64,000 nt of DNA from Pelobates cultripes (GCA_933207985.1 OW240920.1:127038180-127102179), one strand, 5' to 3'; numbered from the stretch's first letter, positions 1 through 17,957 are shown. Translations and numbers: made by a program. Notes: generated from the letters alone by a model not told the origin.

Positions 1-39
1 CACACACACACATATACACACACTGCCCCACACACACAC

Positions 40-74
<35 letters not shown>

Positions 75-255
75 TACTGCCCCCCATACACACACACACA
101 TACACACACACACATACTGCCCCATACACACACACACATACTGCCCCATACACACACTGCCCCTTTCACACACACACACATACTGCCCCCCATACACACA
201 CACACACACACACACATACTGCCCCCCCATACACACACACACACACACACACTGC
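1..255. repeat. CA microsatellite/minisatellite with CTGCCCC spacers
   Basis: Runs of alternating CA of varying length are interrupted at irregular intervals by 'catactgcccc' blocks, so this is a compound array with a higher-order unit of roughly 20-50 bp rather than a plain dinucleotide repeat. It starts at the window edge, so its full length is unknown. It lies in the IRAK1 intron upstream of the first visible exon. Low complexity and no coding potential. Confidence 0.9.
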
Positions 256-5899
<5,644 letters not shown>

Positions 5900-5968
5900 G
5901 TTTTGCTCGAGGTTTTGACGGGTAGAAAAGCCATGGAATGTCAAGGCGGGTCTCAGACCAAGTACTTG
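5900..5968 (+). CDS. IRAK1: IRAK1 coding exon: kinase helix F region
   Basis: The 23 codons VLLEVLTGRKAME...QTKYL continue DTYSFGV from the previous exon without a frame break and match the 'FGVVVLETLAGQRAV' region of IRAK1 (kinase subdomains IX-X). The acceptor is tttgacag at 5892-5899 and the donor gtaaga at 5969; both ends are phase 0. Because the exon is only 69 nt, it is easily missed by ORF searches and was found by looking for the expected continuation of the kinase fold. Confidence 0.93.
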
Positions 5969-6399
5969 GTAAGACTGTGTTGTAGTTTTATATCATAGTT
6001 ATCAATTTAGAAAGTGCCAAAATATTCGGCAGTGCCATAAAAGGAAAAGGTAGAACCTTCATTCACCTCCTACTATTGTAGGGCTATTCAGTAAATTAGG
6101 GATTGATGGGAGCTGATTGGAGATTTGCACATTTTATACCAAGTTGCATTGGTGTACAAGAGCGAACGAAATTAAAATTCCCTGCTTCACTCTGCACAGT
6201 TTCTATTTCAATGAATAAACCTATACACCCTCCTAAAAGACTATATTAAATGCACTATATAATAATAATAATTGCAAACGGTATTATACTATGGGTGGTT
6301 TTTAATATATTTTTAGGAATAAGCTGAAACTCCGTATCAATTGTGTTTGTTTATATATTGCTAAAGAGAATCCAAAGCTTGAAGCCAAAGTTCTATAAG
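5969..6399 (+). other. IRAK1: IRAK1 intron, left part
   Basis: This is unremarkable AT-rich intron sequence between the 5900-5968 exon and the piggyBac-type insertion at 6400. The full intron runs 5969-14113 (about 8.1 kb) and is largely inflated by the insertions that follow. Confidence 0.75.
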
Positions 6400-6566
6400 T
6401 TAACCCCTGAAGGACACAGCTTTAAAAGCTTGTCTTACGCTTAATGACACAAGCAATTTTTGCATTTTCTTGCTGTTTGCGTTCAACTGCAATTTGCATC
6501 TCTCTCGTTTACTGCACCGGCACATATTATATACTGTAAAGGACAGAAAGGGCTTTAATTTGATGT

Positions 6567-6570
<4 letters not shown>

Positions 6571-6634
<64 letters not shown>
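6571..6634. repeat. (TA)n microsatellite
   Basis: Thirty-two uninterrupted TA dinucleotides inside piggyBac-type copy 1. The sister copy at 33788 has only a short 'gatatatataaat', so the expansion happened after the copies diverged. Confidence 0.95.
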
Positions 6635-6639
<5 letters not shown>

Positions 6640-7049
6640 GCTTATTTATTATTAAAAAAATACAGAAAAAAATTGTGTTTTTTGTACAGTTTTTGCAATA
6701 ATAATGTGTGCCTAATTAGTGCAGGTTAAAGAAAGTAATTAAAAATAAATTCATTTAGTTGTTCTGATTTACAGAATATATAATGTGTCTGTGATTTTAA
6801 GTTTTTTTTGGTAGTTACAGGTCACAAAGCACAAGGAGTAAAATAAACTTTTAATGTGGAGCGATTTTAGAATTTGGTATGTTTGTCTTGTATGCTTAAT
6901 AGCCATAAAAGAAAACAAAATTGCCACACAAAAGTATATATTTATATAAAGTAGACATCACAGGCTATTGTCCTAAGGTTGTTTTGACACTTTCTACGTA
7001 GCCATTTCACCGCCAATCTCTGCTAAATATTGGAGTAAAATTTAGTTTT

Positions 7050-8625
7050 TGGGTGTTATGGCAAACAAACTTATAACAAAGACATTCTCATGTGTATTTT
7101 GTAAAGTTGGTGTGTGCTATTCCTGTACACAGTTTTATTTTGTGTTCAGTTACTTCTGAGTACAACGCTACCCCCATTGTATGTCTTTGGCACTATTTCG
7201 TGAAGCTACAGTGCCATATAGGAGACCTGTCCGTTTCAACATTTACAGTAGAATTTTGAGAGGCGGATTTAATGGGCCTATGCTTCAATTTGGGGTATTA
7301 TAGCAGTTTGACTGTTCAAAAAAAACCCACAAAGGCCTACCATTTGTAAAAGTAGACACTCCAGGGTATCTCATAAGGTGCATATTGTGCCTGAACATGC
7401 CCCCATTTTTTCACCAATATATGCCAAAGTATGTGGTAAAAAATAATTTTGGGCATTTTTTACATACGGATTACATTTTTGCTGGGCATTTTGTACATTT
7501 CATATGTCACGGAGGTCAAACCCCCCAAATTATGCTCAGCTAAGTCTTCTGAGTAAAACACTATGCCCAATGTATGACCTAGACACTATTTTGTGAAGTA
7601 ACAGTGCTGTAAAAGAGACGTGACAAGTTAAGGTTTTTAAGTGTGATTTTTCATGGAGGGTTTTGATGCGTCAGTGTCCCACTTTGGAGCACTTGAGCAG
7701 GCTACATATTACAACTACACTATAAAGGCATACCATTTCTTAAAGAACACATCCCAGGGTATTTCAAAAGGCATATTTTGAACCTTAGCGTGGGATCATT
7801 TTTCTGCTAGCTTGTACCAAGTGTTGTGGTAATAAGTGTTTTTTTGCCTTTTTGACACACAAAGTGAGTTTGCACAGTATATTTTGCAAATCGTATGTGT
7901 GCTACGATTGTATAATACTTCATATGTTGCTCAGCTATGTCAGCTGAGTACAGCAATAGCCCCGTATGTACCTTTGCCTGGTATATGTGGACATCGGAGG
8001 GGCACATTTGGGACACAGCCATTCCAGTTCTTTTAAAACTTTAAATTTTTACACTATGCCCATGTCCCATTTTAGAGTATTTTAACAGGCTTTATAATCC
8101 AAATACCTCATAAAGCCATACCATTTCTTAAAGAAGACATCCCAGGGTATTTCAAAAGGCCTATTTTGAACCTTAGCGTGGGATCATTTTTCCGCTAGCT
8201 TGTACCAAGTGTAGTGGTAATAAGCATTTTTTCTGCCTTTTTGACACACAAAGTGAGTTTGCGCAGTATATTTTGCAAACTTTAAGTGTGCTACAACTGT
8301 ATATTACTTCATATGTTGCTCACCTAGGTCGGCTGAGTACAGCAATACCCCCGTATGTACCTTTGCCAGGTATATGTGGACATTGAAGGGGCACATTTGA
8401 GACACAGCCCTTCCAGTTTTTCTCAAATTTTGAATTTTTACGCTGTGTCCATGTCCCATTTTAGAGTATTTTACAAGGCTATATAATCCAATTACACCAT
8501 AAAGGCATACCATTTCTTAAAGAAGACATCCCAGGGTAATTCAAAAGGCATATTTTGAACCTTAGCGTGGGATCATTTTTCCGCTAGCTTGTACCAAGTG
8601 TAGTGGTAATGAGCATTTTTTTATG
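7050..8625. repeat. Tandem array, about 390-bp unit, four copies
   Basis: The marker 'tgagtaca/aaacaatac..c' recurs at 7158, 7551, 7946 and 8335 (steps 393, 395, 389). The second marker 'ccatttcttaaag...cccagggtattt' recurs at about 7344 (diverged), 7731, 8115 and 8508. The last two and a half units are nearly identical and the first is the most diverged, which suggests recent amplification by unequal crossover at one end. The array is internal to a piggyBac-type element and has no coding frame. Confidence 0.85.
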
Positions 8626-9330
8626 TATTTTTTAACTTTGTAAAACTTTTTTTACTTTGTAAAACCCGTTTTTAAACTTTTTTTTTACTTATTAAATGTT
8701 TTACACTTTCTTAACTTTTTTTACACTTTTAAATTTTTTTCTAAACTTTTCTTTTACCGTTAACCCCTAACTAGCAGTAAGCAGCACTAACAGTAAATCC
8801 CCCCCTTTCCCATAACTCCCACCCACTCCAGCTAGCAAAATATATATAATTATAAAATATTTAAATTAATTAATTAAATAAATTGAACCCCTGAGGGTTA
8901 AAAAATAAATAAAAGTTAATCCTCAAGGGTTAAAAGAAATTAGATTACAGTATAATACTGTGATCTGTATTTTGATCACTGTAGGCAGTGATCAGCTGGC
9001 AGGGAAGGGGTTAATTTTTATTTAGACTGGGTAAAGGGGGTGGTATTTTTTTTTTTTTTTACTTAAACGTTACTAAAACATTTAAAAAAAAATTTTTTTT
9101 TTTACCTTTTTAAAGCTTATTTTAAAACTTTTTTAACGTTAACCCCTAGTTAGCCTAACACCAAATTCCCCAATTCCCCACTAACTTCCACCCATCCCAG
9201 CTAGCTAAATATATAATTTTTAAATATTTAAATTAATTAATAAAATAAATTTAACCCCTGAGGGTTAAAAAAATAATAATTAACCCTCAGGGGTTAAAAA
9301 AAAAAAATCAGATGACATTAAAATGTATAC

Positions 9331-9370
9331 CCTGCCAATTGATCACTGTAGTCAGTGATCAATTGGCAGG
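9331..9370. repeat. Perfect 18-bp-arm palindrome
   Basis: cctgccaattgatcactg is followed by a 4-nt loop (tagt) and its exact reverse complement. A related but shorter palindrome, 'gatcactgtaggcagtgatc', lies near 8973-8994 in the neighbouring unit, and the 35.3-kb copy keeps a slightly eroded version. These cruciform-capable sites are a fixed part of the piggyBac-type element and not host sequence. Confidence 0.9.
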
Positions 9371-9752
9371 GAAGGGGTTAATTTTATTAAAGCAGGGGAA
9401 AGGGGGGGTGGGATTTAACTTTATTTTTATTTTTTTACACAGGGAGAAGATCAGCAGCACTGATCCGTCTCCCTGCACTTCACACAGAACCCGGAAGTGC
9501 AGGGAGGCGGAAGGTGAGTATGTGGAGCACATGTGCTCGCTCTGACATGCTGTCAGAGCAAGCACCGGTGCTGGGGCAGCCCGATCGGGTGCTCCCGGTC
9601 TGCCTCTAATGCAGAGGCAGACCGGAGCACCGTTAACCCCGCGATTGCGGCGATCTGGGGTTAACTTAAGAAAATGACGGAAATTTTCCGTCAACGGTCC
9701 TTAACTGAAGGACAAGGTTGACGGAAAATTTCCGTCTGCGGTCGGGAAGGAG

Positions 9753-10319
9753 TTAAAGGGGCACTGTAGTAACAAAAAACAACTTTAGCCTAGTGGAGCA
9801 GTTTAGGTGTATAGATCATGCCTCTGCAGTCTCACTGCTCTATTCTTTGCAATTTATGAGTTGTATCAGTTGGGTTTATGCAGCCTTAGCCACACCTCTT
9901 TGCATGTGACTTACACAGAATTCCTAAAAACATCCTGTAAAGAGTCATCTAATGTTTAAACTTCCTTTATTGCAAATTCTGTTTAATTTTGAATTTTGCA
10001 CCTACTGCTCTGTTAATACCTTGCTAGACTCCTACAGGAGCTTCCTGTATGCAATTAAAATTCAATTTACAGAGCAGGATATAAAAAAAAAAAAAATTAA
10101 ATTAATTTAACATGTGATTAAAAATGAAAGCATTTTTTTCATGCAGACTGTGTGATTCCAAGCCAGAGGAGGTGTGGCTAGGGCTGCATAAACAGAAACA
10201 AAAGTGATTTAATTCCAAAATGGCAGAGAATTGAGCAGTGAGACTTCAGAGGCATGAACTATACACAAAACCTGCTCCGTTAAGCTAACGTTGTTTTGGC
10301 GACTATAGTGTTCCTTTAA
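9753..10319. mobile_element. TTAA-flanked MITE sharing its TTAA with piggyBac copy 1
   Basis: It begins TTAAaggggcactgtagtaac and ends gactatagtgttcctTTAA, so the termini are inverted repeats of the 'aaagggacactatag' family and TTAA flanks both sides. The left TTAA (9753-9756) is the right boundary of the piggyBac-type element. Internal sequence ('atagatcatgcctctgcagtctcactgctc', given here in part) recurs at 23766-24230, 25975-26263 and 38516-38610, marking one subfamily. No coding capacity. Confidence 0.75.
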
Positions 10320-13300
10320 GTATCCTTTATTAGGAATACTGGCAAATTTTGACACATTGATGACTAAACCTGACTGCTTAGTAGATGTGATGTTTATGTC
10401 TTACAATTCATTCAGTATATAGGAGGGATTAAAATTTAGGGGCGGTTAAATAAACTTTCTTTTCACTTGATTCAATGAAGCAAATCATGATTTAATCAAT
10501 CACGCAATGATTTTGCATTCCAAAGGCTTTTCATTCAGCAAAACCACTCAAGCATTCTCCGCTTCTGACATTACTGGTTTATTGAATGACCTGCATACCC
10601 CAGGAAAATTCGAGCAGTAGGTATTCCTAAACTTCCTTTGGATAGAGGATAAACTTAATGCGTGATCTTACCCTCCCGGTATTAATATAGTCCAGGAGTA
10701 GGATTATGGGAGATGTAGTGCTGAGGGTTGCCTACCCATGACACGGTCTGTTCCCAAACGGTTTGAATGTTTGATTTCATTGTATAAAGTGAGTGTATTA
10801 CTAGTGATCTGTGTAAATGTCCATGGGCAGCGTGCTAGGGACTTTATGAAATTTTATCGTACTGTATAATGGGTCATCTTGGCACCTCAGTGATTTATAA
10901 TCTGAATGTCCCATAACACTTAGCCAGACGTGCTATGATAGTCCGGGTCAGATTTACATTTTAGGTGCCTGTGGGAACCAAATCCTTTCCTTCCCACCCC
11001 CCAAAACAAAACAAAAAAACTGCAGATAAAGTGAGATGATTAATTTGTTAACTGCACACTGCAGACATAACATGTCTATTGTGAATACATTGGTTTCTGT
11101 TAACTGTATATATGTATGTATGATACGCATATAACCATGCTTGTAATGTATTGTGTTTGAATCTGTGAGTGTAGTGAAAATTGGATTATACAGGGTTTTA
11201 CGTGTTAAGATTAAAACCGTGAGAGGGGTTATAGTTGGGCTAAGTTTAGTATTGGGATACATGGGGGGGGGGGTGGATTTATGTATTTATTTAATAATTT
11301 TAAATTTTCACATATAACACGTACACATATAGGCAAATTAAAGTACATTTTTTTGTAGACCTGTTCTTTTGACAGAATGTTTGGAAGGCGTCTCGTAACA
11401 ACGTTAAGCAGTGCTCTGTGTAACCATATAATGTATCACAACCTTAAAGGATGTTGTGATCTCTCAAGATCCCTCATTTCAAGAACTGTCTGTTATTCAT
11501 ATACATATTATATCTAGATAGGTTGGGATAATGGGGAGATAACTGGGGAAGGGGGTACTCCATATGATTTATGGTTTGTGTTGATTAAATAGTATTCATG
11601 AACTAAGATTGAGGTGTACTATTGGTTCAGATAGGGCCCTACATTTAAATGTATTTAATCCAAATATTGGAGTAATAAGGGATATTGGAGGGTCAAAATT
11701 TGAAGATTGTTTCTAAGTTAACGAGGGTAGTTATATGCAAGTAAAAAAAGAAAAAGATGGCGTATGAGTATAAGGTGTAGGTAAAGGGGTCTCAGATGTG
11801 GAAAGAGGGTAATAAAAAAAAAATGTAAGAGGTGGAGTGTGCGACTCCATCCAAGGGATTGGATAAATGGGTAGGGAAGATATAGGTCCTATATTATAGG
11901 AAGATAAACAAAATGGCGGGATGTTTGGTTTTTAAGAGGAGTTCAACCTTGGATTGAGGTTTTTTTTTTTTTTTTTCAGGTTTAGGCTGTGACTACTTAA
12001 ATGTGGGAGTAAGGAATAAATATGCTTTTAGAAGGCCGTAACCCGGAGCTCACTTGTGGCGCGTCTTAGGAGAACGAGTGCAAGCTCCGCCCCCCCACCC
12101 CCCCGGTTTCTGGGTATTTATCTCTCGCCACATGGCCTCCTGAGATCCAAAAGGGCAAATTTTAATTGCTAAATTCAGGCACCTGTAGGCAGGTGCCTAC
12201 TTTGCCTAATGGGAAGTGCAGTCCTGAGGTTAGGCCATCATGGGCCAGGCTTTATAAGTGCACGGCTTTATAAGTGATCTTTCTAACCATCTTTCTACCA
12301 AATGCTGGCATGCTGCAATACTGAAATGTGTTTACATTTCATTGAACCCATCAAAGGTGTTTATCTTCCTGTAAGAGATGGATGCTATCTGGTACTTGGC
12401 TGTGGGGTTTTTTGTTTTTACATACTCCATTATTTTAGATGACTTTGAGAAACCTGTGAATCCATTCAGCAATCCATTTAATTTCTAACAGTGCGGTAGT
12501 AGTACTTTCTGTTTTGAATTCCTACCATTGCTTGAGGTTTCATGTTCACAGCTTGGCTGCGTACAGGGGAGAGATCCATATAAAAGACCTTTTATATTTG
12601 CACTTTGACAAGTTACAATGGCTGCACAATGGAAATGCTGCTTATAGGACAGAACAAGAGTCTACAAACATAAATACTTTGGTTTCTCTATTTTAACTCT
12701 TACAGCGCAACATTCTACAACATTCTAACTGTGAGTCACACTGCAATCATTCATTTTAGAAGACTTTTGAATAGAACTCGCACCAGCACCACTACAGCTT
12801 AATGTAGTGGTCCTGGGGCCTCTACATTCTTTCCGGTCTTTCCCTAGAAAAACCTCGGGGGGGAGAGGGGCATCACTCAGACGGCTACTATAGGCACTTC
12901 ATCATTACTGTTCTGCAATATTTGCAGGACTGACATTTGTCAATTTGACGCTCCGCATATATACGCTGAAGATAGCATTAGGACATTGCAGGCACTGTGA
13001 TTGTGCTTGCAGTGTACCAAACACGCACACCCGGCACATGCGCGTTGTAGCACTCAATGCTACTCACAGAGCAGTCAGTATTGGCTTCAATGTTGCTTGG
13101 CAGATCACGATGATGGCCGGGCAAGCGCCATAGGTCCACTAATGCTTTTCTAGGAGACGCATTTCATTGGGCGAAAAAAAGATGGCATTATGACGTCAGA
13201 CTAGGCGGGCAGGGCTGGAGATCTTGGTGTTGGATTCAGGGTAAATTTTTATATAAAATGTAAGCCTATTGATACAAAAAGTAGGGCTCATACTTATATT

Positions 13301-13594
13301 TATGACTGTGTGTGTGTGGCAGTGTATCTGTTAACATGTATATGTGTGTCTCTGACAGTTTACTATGATGTCTGTGTATGTATCTGTGTGTGCCTGAGAA
13401 CGTGGGTCTGTGTGTTTTTATTTTGGACAGTTTTTTTATCTTTTTATGTGTTTTTGTGTGTGTGTGTGTATATATAATACATCTATAAAACAGTTAATCT
13501 GAAATAATGTAAATGTGAGAGGATTATAGATTATGTGGGGACATAGTCAGAAATGTGATATATTTACGACACTGTTTCCTTACCGTCATTATGT

Positions 13595-13629
<35 letters not shown>

Positions 13630-14113
13630 TCCAATTAATATTTTCGTACTGCAACAAAGCATTTTGAAATGGAAAAAAATACATTTAAACATTACTTTCC
13701 GGGACAGCAAAACCCAATCGGCTTCTCGTGATTGCTCATTTGCAAACTGCTTGATAGTGAATGTGTTGGTATATATTTGAAAGAAAATGATTTGACACGG
13801 AAACACAAGATGGCTAGCACCATAACCACTGCAGTGGGCTGTAGTGGATATGGTGCCACCTTAAACTCCTAGGTAGTTTTCAGTGTTTTTTACTCTAATT
13901 CATTAGGTCTAATCAGGGTCATAGGTTCCATCTGAAGTTCAACACAGCCTTTCAAGTTGTTAAAATGACTATTTGGTTGAGTAATAACATTAATTTAATA
14001 GTAATAACATTCATTTCTTCTCAGTGTGTGCTTCCTGGTAAAACACTTTGTTATATTTTATCCTCTTTCTGGACTTTATTTATCGACTCCTAACACGGTT
14101 CTTTATCTTGCAG
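10320..14113 (+). other. IRAK1: IRAK1 intron, right part
   Basis: Mostly unrecognised AT-rich sequence. It includes a GC-rich patch with 'ccgcccccccacccccccggtt' near 12089-12110, a possible relative of the local MITEs near 12780-12900 ('accactacagctt'), and a pure T-run of about 36 nt near 13593-13628. The open frame with poly-lysine near 13564-13806 on the - strand is an artefact of that T-run. Confidence 0.7.
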
Positions 14114-14320
14114 AAGGATTTAGTGAAGAAAGAGGAGAGTGATTTGGAAGATGAAGCTGGCATTGACAAAGGCAACAAACTTTCTCACGTGGCAGCTCGT
14201 ATCTGCCAGCGGCACTTGGATCACAGAGTAGGCTACTGCCCCGCAGATATTACAAAAGAGCTTTGTCTGCTGGCTTGTCGTTGCCTAGAAAGGCAGAAGA
14301 AACGACCAAACATGGTGGAG
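14114..14320 (+). CDS. IRAK1: IRAK1 coding exon: kinase C-lobe
   Basis: The 69 codons KDLVKKEESDLEDEAG ... CRCLERQKKRPNMVE encode the end of the kinase C-lobe. The acidic/charged insertion after KYLKDLV and the 'CLERQKKRPNM' helix with its invariant Arg (subdomain XI) correspond to human IRAK1 'KDLVEEEAEE' and 'CCLHRRAKRRPPM'. The acceptor is ttgcag at 14108-14113 and the donor gtaatg at 14321; both ends are phase 0. The donor is slightly weaker than the other five in this gene (gtaatg against gtaag/gtgag forms). Confidence 0.96.
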
Positions 14321-14471
14321 GTAATGGATGTGTTCATAATATTTTAATTTGTTTGTGTGCTTAAAGATGACCTTTTCAGAAAAGCAGTTTACCTCATGGA
14401 TTCGATTTCAAATAAGCAGTTTAATGTGTTGCTACTGCATAATATTACATAGGCAATTCCATGAATCACTG

Positions 14472-14895
14472 TGAAAATGGCCCTGTAGGCAGTGTAACTG
14501 CTCCATAGTGTCCTTGGTGCCATATTTCCATGTTTTAATGGTAAACAAGAGTCCCCAGCAACCATCCACTCTGTGTAACTTGGGCTAATTAGGAAGCATT
14601 AGCCTAAACACCAAAGGATAACTGTGATTGACTGAGACTGTCAGCAGACTGCCTTCAGCCAATCACAGTGCCCATTGTTGGTATGACTTGGTATGGCAGG
14701 CAGGGCGTGTGCAATCTGTGCCTTAGCCATAAGTCCAGTGGGGGCTGGGCTATGAGTGGCCAGTGATCCTCCCTCAGTGTTAAACTGTTTAATAATTGTT
14801 TAACATGGAATGGAGGGAGAGTGCCAGTGGACTCCAGGCACTATAACCAATTCAATGAAATTAAATGGTTATAGTGCCTGTAGTGTCCCTTTTAA
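14472..14895. mobile_element. TTAA MITE, subfamily B
   Basis: The right end 'tagtgtcccttTTAA' at 14883-14895 is the family terminus; the left end is eroded. The internal sequence is homologous to the copy at about 17548-17957, including an AATTAGGAAGCATTA-like block. Noncoding. Confidence 0.6.
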
Positions 14896-15070
14896 GTGCT
14901 GTAACACTGTTAACCGTTTCAGGTGGACAAATCATTGCTAACCCTTTTGACTGCTCCAAATTGACGCAGCCTTCATGTGTCCGTTTGATGGCACAGAAAG
15001 GCCTGTGAATATTGTTGTTTTTCTAGTGTGTATGCTGCCACTGCTGGACTGGATTCCATGCATTTGCAGC

Positions 15071-15520
15071 TTAAAGGGACACTGTAGGCACCCAGACCAC
15101 TTCTGACCATTGAAATGGTCTGAGTGCCAACTCCCATCACCTTTAACCCTGCAAGTATAATTATTGCAGTTTTTATAACCTGCAATAATTACCTTGCATG
15201 GTTAAGTCCGACTTCCATGCTTCTTAGATGACTTTTGGTCGTCTAAACGATGCTGGATGTCCTAACGGTCTGCATGAGGACCTCAAGCGTTGCCGGAATT
15301 CCCATAGGAAAGCATTGAATAATGTTTTCCCATGGGGAGGTCTAATGCGCGCGGCCATTGCCGTGCATGCACGTTAGGTCTCGAGGGACATCGGCGCTGG
15401 ATTCAGGTTAGTGACTGAAGGTGTTTTAACCCCTTCAGCGACATGGGATAGGGGGCACTGCAGGATTCTATAGTGCCATAAAACAGGTTTGTTTTCCTGG
15501 CACTAGAGAATCCCTTTCAA
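15071..15520. mobile_element. TTAA MITE, subfamily A
   Basis: It starts TTAAagggacactgtaggcacc and ends with the inverse 'cactagagaatccctttcaa', where TTAA has decayed to TCAA. The internal 'cccagaccacttc', 'aattattgcagtttttata' and 'cataggaaagcattgaata' blocks recur in the elements at 27776 and 44822. Noncoding. Confidence 0.75.
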
Positions 15521-15963
15521 GGAACACTATAGGGTCAGTAACACAAACTTGAATTCCTGATCCTATAGTGTTAAAAACCCTATCTTGACCTCCTAAATGT
15601 AGTAAAATTTTACCTTTATTCCAGTCTGCTGGTGCTGGCTCTCCCCTGATCTGCCAATAGGCAAGCGAGGAGGGTGAGGGGAGCGGAGCCAAATGCCGTC
15701 CTGACCACTCAGCATCTCCTCATAGATATGCATTGAATCAAGCAGAGGGTGGAGACACTGAATGTCAGTCACACTGTGAAGCACTGACCCAGTAAGCACC
15801 TCTAGTAGCCATCTGAGGAGTGGCCATTGGAGGTGTCCTTAGGCAGTAATGTAAACACTGCCTTTTCACTGAAAAGACCGTAAAAGCCTGAAGGTAATGA
15901 TTCTACTCACCAGAACAAATACAATAAGCTGTAGTTGTTCTGGTGACTATAGTGTCCCTTTAA
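15517..15963. mobile_element. TTAA MITE abutting the previous one
   Basis: It begins ttcaaggaacactatagggtc and ends gactatagtgtccctTTAA (15960-15963). It shares its left boundary tetranucleotide with the neighbouring MITE at 15071-15520, the same back-to-back arrangement seen at 9753. The internal 'catctcctcatagatatgcattgaatca' type block (quoted in part only) recurs near 23640 and 48530. Confidence 0.7.
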
Positions 15964-17547
15964 ATATACACAGATAACATAAAATAATGTAAAAACATGG
16001 CAGATGTAGTTTAGATGCCTAACCTAAAGCAACCAGCAGAAATGCTGTTTTCTGAGCCTCCGTCTTTTCTTACAGCTCCTGGTAGCCTTGTTTGCCCAGT
16101 GAGTCACTGCCAAATGACTTCTATATTCTCACTTATGCTAAAGTATGTGGAATCTATTAGAGATTGTTCCAGACTGTGAATGTCCGTGTATCTTCCCCTA
16201 AATTTATTGTACTTGCTAATGCACATCTCACAAGAAGATGCTAATGATGTCAGCTGCCTTTGTTAATAGCTATATGATCATATATAACATAAAGTCTAAC
16301 TGGAATATATCGCAATAAATGTAGAAACCTTTTGTTTTTGTAAATTCCCTCTAACTTGCATGTTTATAGAGCAAAGTACAGCCTTTTTAATGAAAGGGCA
16401 CATTTAGAGAAGGACACACACATTACAGAGAAGGAATAGATGTTCAAATTGCATATTTTTTGATCTCAATTTCATTTCTACCCAAATTCCGATTGGCTGA
16501 AATTTCATCAACCAATCACAATGCAGCCTTGATTTCCGTATCTTTCTCTTTTTTTTTTTTTTTTCTCATTCTGTTATTCTGTGTGTCTGTTACTCACATT
16601 AACATTAACACTCTTCCAGTGTAGATGAAGAGGAACGTTCCCATGCATTTCTACAAATGTATTGAAGTGTCTGTCCGTGTGCAATTTTTTTTTTATATTG
16701 GCCAATGAATTGAAGGCATTATTAACCCTTTAACCCCAGATAGATTATTACCACTGCTTCGCTAATATACTCTTAGTGCTTTGGCACAGGCGCAAATGGT
16801 AACCACAGCAAATCAAGAATTTGTTTCTGTTATGACTGTATTCTTATTTTGGGTGCCAAACAAAATGCTGCTTCACTGGCAGAACCGTGAGAATCTCAGA
16901 TTTGAGAAGAGGTGTGTGCCAATCAATAATATAATATAATATAAATAAAAAGAAAATTTAATTATTACAAATGTCAGAATAAGAGGTAGATGACCCTCCC
17001 ACTATGTTTGTTTATAATCTGCTCTATAAAAATGTTATGTCCCCTTTGTGGAGAAACATTCATTTCACTGTTCTCTGCCAAAGCTGATCCAATGTGTTGT
17101 TTGTTGGTCACAGCTGGAGGTAGTTCACAGGAAATCTGATCCCTCTATTTCTAAAGCGATCATTCAGCAGAAGTGGTGGCTGTGTGCTCTCTCGCACTAT
17201 AGAAACCTCAAAGCCATCAAGAGTTAGAGCATCTTATAGCACAATGTATGTAGTCTATAGGCAGGATTGACTGTCATTGAGGCACATCTTGCTAGTATTA
17301 GCTGTACTTTCTAATACGTAAAGGCTTGAGGTCTAAATTTCTGTACTCGCTGCTTTTAGTTAAAATAACCAGATAATCAGATCACATTACTTTTTGACTC
17401 CTCAATTGTTAACCTCATTCATCGCTAGAAAATACATATCCGAGTACTTGCAGACATTTGTTTTGTGCTGTAGAATCACTAATTGCACTTTTATGGGGCT
17501 GTAGTTGCTGAGATTATTTTCTATTGCCACACAAATTGCATGTGATA

Positions 17548-17957
17548 TAAAGGGGCACCGTAATTGCTTCATCTCTTTGAAGTGGTTATAGTGTCTGGAG
17601 ACCCCTGGCTCCATGCTTGTATTCCGTGTTAAACTGTTGTTATTGTTCTAATGTTAAATGAAAGCCCCCAGCAGCCCATTCTGTGTGTGTTGATTGAGCT
17701 AATGAGGAAACATTATGCTGAGCAGCAGTGGGTGGCTGTGATTGTCTGAGAGTGTCTATCACCGTTCCTATTGCTGGTATGATCTGGTATCGCTAGAAGG
17801 AAGTGTGTAGTATCTGCCTTAGCCACACCTCCAGAAGGGGCTGGTCTGTGGGGGGTCACGAACCATCATTTATTGTTTTAAGTGCTCAAAAATGTTTTAA
17901 CACTGAATGGAGGGGCAGCGCCAGAGACTCCATGCACTATAACAAATTCAGTGAGAG
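17548..17957. mobile_element. TTAA MITE, subfamily B, second copy
   Basis: It starts with 'aaaggggcaccgtaattgc' and runs to about 'ccatgcactataacaaattc'. It aligns block by block with 14472-14895. Both termini are eroded, so no clean TTAA pair remains. Confidence 0.55.

Larger units (their letters stand above)
6400..9756. mobile_element. piggyBac-superfamily non-autonomous element, copy 1
   Basis: The element is bounded by TTAA at 6400-6403 and 9753-9756, the piggyBac target site. Its ends are imperfectly inverted: TTAACCCCTGAAGGAC on the left against TTAACTCCTTCCCGAC reading in from the right. It has no transposase. Inside are a (TA)n tract, four tandem units of about 390 bp (about 7050-8625), two related units of about 370 bp with palindromes (8820-9417), and subterminal 'ttgacggaaaatttccgtc' palindromes. 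A second, shorter copy lies at 33681-35728. The 390-bp unit matches, in inverse orientation, the 3' tail of the piggyBac transposase remnant at 38857-40350, which ties this element to that family. It sits in an IRAK1 intron and probably had no coding effect. Confidence 0.8.

Noticed and set aside
9359..9694. 111-codon - strand frame with a similar 103-codon frame at 35355-35666
   Set aside because: The similarity is explained by both lying in the same noncoding end of two copies of one piggyBac-type element. The frame contains palindromes and terminal repeat sequence, and no protein family is apparent.
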